DNA of 64,000 bases from Morinoia aosen (Eukaryota; Arthropoda; Malacostraca; Amphipoda; Talitridae). Below, one piece after another: positions 33,950-45,900 of this stretch (the stretch's first letter is position 1; each line of letters opens with the position of its first letter). The position numbers and the translations under genes are program-made. The notes below the pieces were generated by a model. It searched no databases, had not been told where the DNA came from, and saw nothing but the letters and a program-made list of their open reading frames with translations. The stretch lies in contig CM059566.1 in NCBI GenBank assembly GCA_030386875.1, positions 41,576,068 through 41,640,067 on the forward strand, written 5' to 3'.

Positions 33950-36900
33950 CTAGGCGACAATGGATCTGGCGATGAGCTCCTTCATGATCTCGTTGGCGCC
34001 CCCGTAAATGGACTGGACTCTGGCGTCCACGTACGCCTTGCTGATGGGGTACTCGCTCATGTAGCCCCATCCGCCATGCAGCTGCACGCACTCGTACGCC
34101 ACCTTGTTCTGCAGCTCCGACGCCCTGTGCCAGAATGTCATTGTCATCGTTTGGTCTGAACACGTCGGTGTTCCTGACCCTATCCGGTCGGAACTCAGAT
34201 AAGAGAAATCGATGTTATTGACTCACAATATCGTTCGCCTAACACTTCGATATTCCTGGCCCTATCAGGGAGAAACTCTGCTAAAATAAGGTAAATTTCA
34301 TGGCTCACTTTAATGACACGATAGATGTGGATAATATTCTTGACTCACAATATCGGTAGGTTAATGACAAGCTAGATGTAGATAATATTCTTGGCTCACA
34401 GTATTAGCGGGTTAATGGCTGGCCATTCGATGAAATAAGCAGCAAGAAAATTGGAGTGAGGAATGAGTCAAAATGAAGTTGCACCATTCATACAAATTAC
34501 TTTCACCTCGCAAGATACGGCATGTTAGTAACGCGAAGTTTCAATCGAGCATCTCATTCACATAAAAAAGAATTACTTAATTATTTTTTTCAAAGGACCT
34601 GTTGAATAGATCGTAAGTTAGTTTCAAGCCTCCATAACCTCAACAAAGGTGGTCTCGAGAGAGGAAGGTACCATTTGGTATGAAGTGCAAGAAACAGGGA
34701 ATCAGTGCACAAGGTGTGTCCCCTACACACTCACTGTTTATAGTAACAGCAAGATTGTAAAATGTTTAAAATAAATTCAACTTCACCATCAAAAAAGTTG
34801 CAACTAAAAAGTGGTCTCTGCCCACTTCCATGCATGACTTACATCGTTATTAGGATACCAAACCCTTACCAGTATTTGACCGTAGAGCAGACCAAACCCT
34901 TACCAGTATTTGGCTGTGGAGGAAACCAAACCCTTACCAGTATTTGGCTGTGGAGGAAACCAAACCCTTACCAGTATTTGACCGTGGAGGAGACCAAACC
35001 TTTACCAGTATTTGACCGTGGAGGAGACCAAACCTTTACCAGTATTTGACCGTGGAGGAGACCAACACTCACCAGTATTTGACCGTGGAGGAGACCAAAC
35101 CCTTACCAGTATTTGACAATGGAGGAGACCAACACTCACCAGTATTTGACCGTGGAGGAGAACAAACCTTTACCAGTTTTTGACCGTGGAGGAGCCAACC
35201 CTTACCAGTTTTTCACCGTGGAGGAGCCAACCCTTACCAGTATTTGACCATGGAAGCCATAGCTCCGTCCAGCCTTTTGCTGTTATGCAGCTCAATGCAC
35301 TGGTCAGTGAAGGCTCTCGTCACAGACACCTGAGTTTTTATCTCAGCCAGCTTATGCTGAATGGTCTGCACACACAATTGAATGTAGCATAAGGAAATGC
35401 TGGCTTCTACTGCACTGGATCGACAACATGTCATGTCATACAATATACCAAGATGGAATTTTCACTTGCATTTTCTTTAAAAAAAAAAAGACCACTATAG
35501 TGGTGAATGCACCCAAAAAATGGTGCACAAGCATAGAGAAACGTCGTGATATAAATAATTGATCGAGGATTTAACTCAGTTGTAGCGATTTGTGAATGTT
35601 TCCATGAAGCAATGCTACCCAATTTTCAAGTTCAACAATCAATTCTTCAAATTAAAAAGAAGTATAGGATTGCCCTTCACTTGAAACTTTCACAAGCACA
35701 AATTAAGCAATGAATGAAGATGTTGACAATTTCCCACCTGTAAGTGGGACAAAGTTTTTCCGAACGCCTTGCGCTGCTTCACGTAGTCACGCGTCGTCTC
35801 AAACTGCCACTCACAGTTGGCCGTGCTTATCACTGCAATCAAGAGGCGCTCCTGAAATTGCAAGCATTCAGGTTAACTTTTTATCATCCACGTGTATTTT
35901 AAAAATACATTCTAATAACAGGTCTAGTGTAGTCTATTCTCTGTTACATGAGTGATGTGCGCCTCAAACTTTAGCAGCCGATCGGCAGTTCAGTCCTCAT
36001 TCTGATGTCGGTGACATTTTTACGCCAGTGTAGTCTTATAATGATGGCTGTTGCGTTCATGGTAATACGAGGAAAAATTTCTGACAGTGTAAATGATAGA
36101 CAACAGCAATTTCCTACCAGAAGACGTCACTGCCAACTAAGGAGCAGTCAAAATAATTATCAGGAAGAGTGAAATTTAGCTTGATGGAAATAGAATAATA
36201 AGGAGAAACGATCCAGTCTAAAACACCAGAGAAGTGCTTGATTAATGTATCTGTGATACAGGCTCCACTACTTTATGGGTCAAGCTAAAACACATCATGA
36301 GTTTCGTACAGAGTAGGCCAGAAGTAACTGACCTTTTTAATTTACTGGCAAAAAGAAAATCTCATTTTATTTGAAAGATTATCATTCTTATGGTTCATTT
36401 CGGGATCCATTAACTCAGCTAGCTAATTAAAAGGGTCAGTTACTTCTGGCCCACCCTATATATCAGGGCAGGTCGTTCAATCTTGGTATCCTCGTTTCTT
36501 CACTATTGCAGCCTAATAAGAGATTTTTTCATCATTTGTACAATGTCTCAATGGTGCAGTCAGCACCCACTCAATCAAAAACCAATATCAGTGTACTGCA
36601 AATAACATTGCAATAATCATTCATTCCTAAAGAATCTTTGTCTTTCACTCGTTCGTTGTCTGCATCAAAAGGAGTAATATGTACAAAATTCAGAAGGTAT
36701 TGCATTAAATGGTATTTTATGTTACGATAATCATAATACCCTAAAAGCATTATTAAATCTTGTCATTTATGAAAAGCCGCATATGCTAGAACTGCAATAA
36801 TAAATAGCATTTTGAACAACGCAAGATGGTTCCATGCAGTTTTTAACAATGAAGCAAGCTACTGTTGCTGTTTAGTGCACGCAACAAAACTTGACATTGC

Positions 36901-39900
36901 AGCCATTCTTTGTTCTACCTCAGGATTACGAGTATGTTAATACCAGTTCATACACGAATGCTATGAGTCTATTTCCTGATGATCTGCTTAGATTTTTATT
37001 TTAATACCTGACTTCACACGACTTCATTTTGAATTCCCATCTTACTTTGTTTGCTTAATACGCTTTGCAGGTAATAGAAAAATGTTGACATTTTTTTTAG
37101 TGACTCCGTTGTTATTGCTAATTGCTTGTGAAATTATCAAAATTTTAACACAGGTGTTCCAAAGAGAGAAAGGTACGATTTAGTAAGAACTTAAGGGAAT
37201 GCGGAATTTATGCACACGGTGCATAAAAACAAAGTTCAGGAAAAAGTTTATGAAACCATATAAAAGTTGGAGAAGAGAGTATTAGTTGTGAGAAAAAAAT
37301 GACAACAGCAAACCAAAAATGATGGTCCTTAAAAACAAAATTTTTTTCAACATAAAGGAGGCCTACCAAACTTTCAGCTCCGGACCTCGCACATTTTCCC
37401 CCTACGAGTGCTAATTCCTTTAGATACCATAGTTGCTGCAACATAATTTTAATCTATTGTCAAAAGAATCGCAAAAACTACTCTTATAACTAAAGGAAAA
37501 CGTTAAGGGCATGGTTCGGGTCTATTTCCGGATTATGGTCATTTTTCGGTTTATAAACTCATCTTATAGATTTTTCTTGCGCATCCAACGATATAATTGG
37601 CTTTCAAGTACGTCAATTGGTTAGTCTCATGGACGGGGTAAAAGACGCGCACTGGTGAGACCTTGGGGTGCGCCAATGGATGGGTGACCTCCCTCTTCCC
37701 CCCCCCCCCCCCATTACGAGCCAGTATTGAGTGTTTCTCTACGGGAATAGCATGAGAGTTCATTCATGGCCTTACTTGAAATGCTTTCGTACTCAAACGA
37801 AACATTCTATTACTCAGTGATAAATTATGATGGTGTTATTGAGTGTTCGTTTTGAGTCCGGCTGCTGAGTCGTCAGCTAATTAGCTGGCTATGTAAACAT
37901 AAACGCCTCCCGGAGTTTTAAAGCTACAGGAATAGCAATTATATCAATTGAAAGGGCTTAAAAAGAGCTGCAAAGCAATACAGGTAATGGAAAAAAAAAT
38001 TAGTCAGCATTGAAAAAAAATTGTTCAAAATAAAAACCTGTTCTGAAACTTGTATTTATTGACTTTTGATATGGATTCTTTCCCACTGTTTTGAAGGTAC
38101 ATAAGAAGGTACAGAATCGCTGATAAGACTCAATTAAAAAATTAGTAATGAACGAAAAAAAAGTTTTTTTTGGGGAAAAATGGCTTTTCTGAAAACTCAC
38201 CTTTTTGATTTTCGAAAACCTACTCCTCCCACAGTTTTGAAGGTACAAAAATGACGAGCATACCAATCAATAGCGATTGAAAAGGAAAATAGATCCGGTG
38301 CAAAAGTTTTTTCAATTTCAATTCACCTTGAAAATTAGAAGTAAATTATTAAAAAAAGTGGAAAAAGAGGTCATTTTTTGGGAAAAAATTCTCAAAATTC
38401 AAAAAATCAAATAATCGAAAAACTTTTGCACCGGATCTCTTTACAAGACAATTTGCTATCTAGAAAATATTTTCTTAGTTCTGGGGTTCAAAATTGTAGG
38501 AGTAGGATTTTCCGCAAAACATGTTTTTTCATGTTTTTTAAAAATAATCCTATTCATGTATGGTTACGAAAAATACGCACAAATAAAAAAATTATTCAAA
38601 ACAATTTACACCTACGGTAGATATCTCAGAGAAATCCACTGAGAACTTACAGACTTTTTTTTACCCCTAACCGTCCCCTTAAGACAGCTGCTATACAAAA
38701 AGCAGCAAGAAAATCCAAAATATCTGACGACATAGAAGACGAAATCGCGGCAACACTTCACCTGCGGCAACTCCTGCATTAGCTTGTAGAAGCCCTGGTT
38801 TTCCTTGCCCAAGAGGGCAGTCGACGGCAGCCGAACGTCCTCAAAGAAAAGCTCAGCGGTGTCCTGGAATAGTTTACATCTTTTGTCTAAATGATGCAAA
38901 TGTCAAGAGAAATTCCTCAGCGTTTGAATCAGAATGTATTTGAACTGTCAAACAAGTGCACAATATAGCTCCTAACAAAGAAGGTCCCTATTATGGTCAA
39001 GTACCTATAAATAAAAGGCACTTTCCCCAAGAAATTAAAAAAATTCAGCATCACACACCTGGGCCTTCAATCCCATTTTTTGGAGCTTTTTGCCCTTTTG
39101 GTAGCCTTTCATCCCCTCCTCGACAAGGAAAAGAGATATGCCGTGAGCACGAGATTTGGCATCAGGCTTCGTCACAGCAACCACGATAACGAGGTCGGAC
39201 ATGTAGCCGTTTGTGATGAAGGTCTTCGATCCGTTCAGAATCCAATCGTCGCCGTCGCGACGAGCATTTGTCATTACGCCCTGTAAATCACTGTACAGAA
39301 ATGAATTAGTCCCTCTCACTGTTGCTACAATTTTCACACACGTAAATACAGCTTTTTAACCATAGGAAAACCATAAGAAAAAGCACCTGTAATGAAACCT
39401 AAGTTTCATGCAAATACAAAAAAAAACATCACTAGGCTAATGAGAGTGAAAAAACTTATTAGCAAGTACTGTACATATCATGTAAAGCAGATTAAAGAAG
39501 CTTATAAAGCAAAATATTTGGGTTAGCTATCAATCTCTGCAGAAATATTTGTGCATGACTAACTTAAATGTGAAATACACTAATTTATCCCCTGCAAATA
39601 GATAAAATAGACCAAACTCGATTAAGCAAAATCTGAAGTGTGAGTACATTATACTAAAATAAAGGTACCATTTCCTTAAATTTCTACCTCAGAAGGAAAA
39701 TTCAGTAAAAGAGAATGAAAAATTTCAGTAGAAGCAGGACTGAACAGCTTACCTTCCAGCACCAGGTTCAGACATAGCAATAGCACCAATTTTCTTTCCA
39801 GCAACCATGTCAGGAATGAACTTGTCAATTTGGTCTTTGGTGCCATAGTGTGTGATATAAGGCATCACAATGTCCGAGTGCAAGGCAAACCCTGGTCCTG

Positions 39901-42900
39901 AACAGTTGGCATACATTCTGAAAGAAAGGTTGCTTGTTAGATGTCTTGTTTTAGAGTCTAATGCACTTACATAGGTTATGCTTCAACATTACAAACTATA
40001 TTCCACATTACACAGACATTTCATGTAAGAGCAGTCCAGCTAGAACTTGAAGCATGTTAAAAAACAAGATATATATCAACATCAGTAGTTGCTGCATGAC
40101 AGGTTACAACAGTAATAGAAAATACCCACAATTCTTCCATGACAATGGAAGTATCTTTGAAGTCTCCACCAATGCCTCCATGCTCCTCAGGAGTAGCAAT
40201 GCCCAGCAGCCCTGCCTCGCCTGCCTTCAGCCACACTTCCCGGGACACTTGGCCATCTTTCTCCCATCTGAAGGAAAAACCATTCTTGTGTTAACTGAAA
40301 TGACACTTTTATGAAGAGTGGCCAACTCATTCTCGTCAATGCATTTCTTTCTTCACTCAACAATTGCACCCTACACTCAACAATTGCACCCTACACTCAA
40401 CAATTGCACCCTACACTCAACAATTGCACCCTACACTCAACAATTGCACCCTACACTCAACAATTGCACCCTACACTCAACAATTGCACCCTACACTCAA
40501 CAATTGCACCCTACACTCAACAATTGCACCCTACACTCAACAATTGCACCCTACACTCAACAATTGCACCCTACACTCAACAATTGCACCCTACACTCAA
40601 CAATTGCACCCTACACTCAACAATTGCACCCTACACTCAACAATTGCACCCTACACTCAACAATTGCACCCTACACTCAACAATTGCACCCTACACTCAA
40701 CAATTGCACCCTACACTCAACAATTGCACCCTACACTCAACAATTGCACCCTACACTCAACAATTGCACCCTACACTCAACAATTGCACCCTACACTCAA
40801 CAATTGCACCCTACACTCAACAATTGCACCCTACACTCAACAATTGCACCCTACACTCAACAATTGCACCCTACACTCAACAATTGCACCCTACACTCAA
40901 CAATTGCACCCTACACTCCACAATTGCACCCTACACTCCACAATTGCACCCTACACTCCACAATTGCACCCTACACTCAACAATTGCACCCTACACTCAA
41001 CAATTGCACCCTACACTCAACAATTGCACCCTACACTCAACAATTGCACCCTGCACTCAAAAATTGCACCCTACACTCAACAATTGCACCCTACACTCAA
41101 AAATTGCACCCTACACTCAACAATTGCACCCTACACTCAACAATTGCATCCTACACTCAACAATTGCATCCTACACTCAACAATTGCATCCTACACTCAA
41201 CAATTGCATCCTACACTCAACAATTGCATCCTACACTCAACAATTGCATCCTTCACTCAACAACTGCACATTTTACTCAGCAATTGCATTTTATTTTTAA
41301 AAATTGCATATTTTATTTAACAATTGCATAACTTTGCAAGCAAGTCTCCAATTTCAATGCATAGCTTTTTCACAGGGAATGAAAATAATTAATAAAAGGC
41401 TGCCTATTTCTCAATGAGTTTTGAAATACTGTGTCAATTTGTAACATAGTCACTTAACAGCAACAAACATACCTTTTGGATATTTTTTGCCGCTGAAATT
41501 CCTACTGAATACATAAAGAGCTTCTTCACCAGTATCCAAACTTACAATAAAAATGAAGCAACTACATTAAATAGAGATTCTTTTCACCTTACATTCCCAT
41601 TAAGCAACAACTACCTAAACTTAAATTCTTACTCAAATTTACTTAAATTTAAGTTTACTTAAATTCTTAAGTAAACTCTTAAGAATTTGTCAAGTACTTG
41701 ACAAATTAAGTAAATTTCATCAGCTACAAAATAGACATTACCTAATCTCTTGAAAATCTTTCTAATAAATTTCATAGCTACAAAATAGACACTACCTTAT
41801 TTCTTGCAAATCTTTCAAATCAGTAACAGAAGCCAAAAACTATAAACTTACTGGTCATGGTAGGGAACAACTTCTTCCTGAACAAATTTTCGAACAGACG
41901 CCCTAAAGATATCATGGTCTGAATCAAAGATCTCTCGGCAGCCAATATCCATCATAGTGTCAGCTTGAGCTGCTGCTTTCCGTTCACTCTGCAGGAACCT
42001 GTTTTGAGACCAATACAATTATATTGAGAATGCAAATGAAACATACTAAAAGAAAACCTGAACATGGGAAGAACCTAAAACAAGCATAGTATGAAGCTGG
42101 TGCACATTGAAGACTACACATACCCAGGTAGCTTTAGTCTCATTATAAAGAATGCTCTAAATTGGAAATTAGAAGAAATTCCTGTAGGAAATGAACCTGA
42201 GAGTGAAAATTTGTTTATAATAAAGTGTGAAAGAATGCATGCCAGAGAATGTGTTATTGTGATTGTATGCTATCTGACAACTGATGGGATTTTAGCTCAT
42301 CAAGAGAATGTAAAAAGTATGAAATATTAACAAAAATTGTGCGAGAGAACATTGCAGATGCCCTGATTGTGATGGGTGACATGAATGGCCATGTTGGTAT
42401 ACTTGGTGAGCCTGTGAATGCAAATGGACAAAAATTGATTGATTTCTGTGATGAAAATGAACTTGAGAACCTGAATGTCACAATAGGAAATGGCTTGCAT
42501 ACACTGCAAAGCAGGGAATGTAAAACTGCAATTGACTATATGATAGTGAATAGTAGAGCAAGAGTATTTGTCAAAAAAATGTTTGTAGATGAAGATGATT
42601 TTGATATTGACAGTGACCATAAAATGCTTGTGCTTGAATTTAATTGGGATGGAAAGGTGTCAATGCAGATTGTCAGCCGTGTAAAAAAAAATTGGTGTAT
42701 TAAAATGGCAAACTGGGAAGAATTTAGGAATGAATTGAGTAGATGCAACTGGAACAGATGTGGAAATGTAAATGGTCTAAATGGTGAGATTGCATGAACC
42801 TTGTATGATGTGGCAGTGCAAAAGATTGGTAGAATAAAATGCAGGAAAAGTATAGGAAATGCTAGGTGGTTTACAAGTGAGATAAAGGAAGAACAAATGA

Positions 42901-45900
42901 GAAGAAAGACTTTAAATAAGAAACAACGAAATATGAGGAAAATGTATGAAAGACGCAGAATTACTGAGGATGAATGGTAGAGTGCATGGAATGAGTACAT
43001 GGACCAGCAGAAGAAAGTAAAGAGAATGATTAATGAGGCTAGAGTTAAAGAGGAGAGACATCACGTTGAAAATCTAAGAAAGAAAGGTCCGGATGGAATA
43101 AAAGATTGGTATAGGTTTATACAAGGTAATGATATAGGTAGTGAAGTTCAAGTCGACGAATTAGTAGTCAATGGTTGCAGTGTGCGAGGTTGGGTGCAAA
43201 TGGTGAAAGCAGTTGAAGAATTCAGGGAGGATATTGGTGGAATGAATGAGCAGGTAACTGATGATGAACCCATAAATTTTCTGATTGGTGAACATGAGCT
43301 GCAAATGGAAGACAAAATCACTTGTGAAGGCGATCGTAAGTTTTTTGAAGAAAGTGAAAAATGGAAAGGCATGTGGCCCTGATAGGATCCCATATGAGTT
43401 CTATAAATGTGGAGGAGAGAACGTGGTCAATATGCTGAAGTGTTTATTTGATGAGATATGGAAGAGTGAGAGAGTACCAGATGACTGAAACAAGTGTAAT
43501 GTAGTTCTGTTGCATAAGGGTCATAAGGGTGGGCATAAGAGTATGAAAGAACTTAAAAATTACAGACCAATTGCCCTGGTTGACACTGTATGTAGGATAT
43601 TTTGTAGTGTTTTAAATGATAGATTGAAACGTTTAGTAGAAGAACTAGGAGTCCTAGGTGAAGAACAGAATGGGTTTAGGCAAGATATGTTGTGAGGATA
43701 ATCTTTTTGTAGTGAGTGAAATAATTGAGCAAATGAGGAAGGATGATAAGAAGCTATATCAGCATTCCTGGATATTGAGAAAGCGTATGACAGAGTGGAT
43801 CGGGTTAGGCTGTTTGAAATTTAGAGAAAAGTTGGAATTAGCAGAAAAATAGTGAACATTGTACAAAGTCTGTATGAGAACACAAGTGCTATCTACATGT
43901 TAGGAAATTTGAAAACAGGGCAAGTGAGGAGTGTTTGAGGAGTGAGATGGGGCTGTACTCTGTCTCCCCTGTTGTTTGGGTTGTACACAGAAGAATTAAC
44001 AGTTCGATTGAGAATGAGTGGCTTAGGACTGAAAGTTGGTAATGAGAGACTGAGTTGTTTGTTGTATGCTGATGATGTGGTTGTGATTAGTGAATATGGA
44101 CATGAACTACAGAGGATGCTTGACATTGTGAATGGATATAGTACAGATTTCAAGATGAACTTTGGTGCCAATAAAAGTAAGGTTATGGTTATAAATAGTG
44201 ATGAGACTGATAGAGACAGACTGTGGAATATTGGAGAAATCAGAATAGGTAGAACAAAAGAATACAAATATCTAGGTTGTATGATAAGTAAAGATGGATG
44301 CACTAGAACTAAGGGTGAGAAAGTGGCAAAAGCAATGCAGTGGAGTGGACAGCTAAGTAGTGTGGCCCAATACAGAGCAAACAAGTATGAATGCGTGAGA
44401 GGAATGTGGAAGTATGTTGCTGTACCTAGTGTCATGTATGGTATGAGTGCTCTTGCCTGGAATGGAAGTGACCTTGAAAAGCTGGATGTGATACAAAATA
44501 AGGTAGGACATTTAGCATTGGGAGCTCCAAAGTGGACAGCCACTGAAGCCATTAGAGGTGACCTAGGGTGGAGCCTATTTTCAGAAAGAATGATAAAAGC
44601 TGTGCTTAATTACAAGGTAAGGATTGAGAGAATGCAGAATAGCAGGTGGGGAAAGCATATTTTTGAATGGAATCTGAGTGTAAGCTATTGGGAAAAAATA
44701 TGTTGGGGGCATGCAAGGAAACTAAGTACAGTGGTAACTCAGTACTCGACCATAATCCGTTCTGAGGTGGTGGTCGAAAAACAATTTTTTCAAACACCGA
44801 AACCAATTTTCCCATAAGAAATAATGGAAAGTAATTTAATCCATTCTTACCATTAAGAAAAATATCTAAAATATTATAAGAATGTGTATCTAAATAACAA
44901 TTGTCTTCTCCTTCGTGATGTACGTATTGGCCGGCAATTTCTCCCAAAACAGGCCGGTCTTGTCACAGTTAAACACTTGTTCAGGAACATGCTCTTCAGC
45001 CTTGATGGTCTCACTGAATTCTGTAACATATTTCTCAGTCGCTGCTTTGTCCGAACTGGCTGCCTCCCCATGCCTGGTAACTCTATGAATCCCTGTTCTA
45101 TGTCTAATTTTTCAAACCATCCCCTGCTTGCCTTGAAAGTAAATGAACTAGCACCTTCACCTCCAGTAGTAATTTCCTTCTTCAGTTCAATAGTGGTCCT
45201 CACTATTTTCCTCTTTGCCTTCCCCCTTATCACTGTCTTTCTTTGGACCCATGATTAAGGGCTAGAGCAACACGAAAAAGTTTAAATCTGGAAAGAAATA
45301 CAGTACTCGGAGTCTCGGACAAACTGCGTACGTCTTACTCCGCCCATGGTCAGAGTCGAACTAACGCTTACCCGCTGGCCGAGAAGGGCCGAGGAGCGCG
45401 TTCGGGTTGACTCGGCTAGTCGAGTACCGAAAATCTGTTCGAGATCCGAAGCATTTGCTACTCTAATTTTTTGGTCGGGAACCGATTTGGTCGAGTATAG
45501 AGGCGGTCGAGTACCGAGGTACCACTGTATGCAAAAGATTATTCATGTTAGAATTGGGAGACCTGTGGATGACTGGAGTTTAACAAATGTTGGAGGTGAA
45601 GGGCCTGAGTGTGACTGCAAGAGGTGGAAAAAAGAGATTGAGAAGCAAACAAAAGAGTATGGATTGAATAAGTGGAAGCTTAGCATGAGGCAAAAGACTA
45701 CACTTAACTGGTATATGCAAAAGAAAGTACTTAAGTGTGAGATGTTCTATGATGGTAGTTTTGGAAGTCAACTCTTGTTTGCTGTGAGATGTAAATCATT
45801 GAGCATGAATAAGCGTACATGGAGGTGGAATGAGAATAATAATAGACTATGTCAGCACTGTGATAGGGGAGTGGAGGAAACAATTGAGCATTTTGTGCTG

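Noticed and set aside
40311-41331. Three overlapping plus-strand open frames of 318-337 codons
   Set aside because: They are produced by a stop-free 20-bp repeat in an ACADL intron and have the same periodic peptide in each frame.
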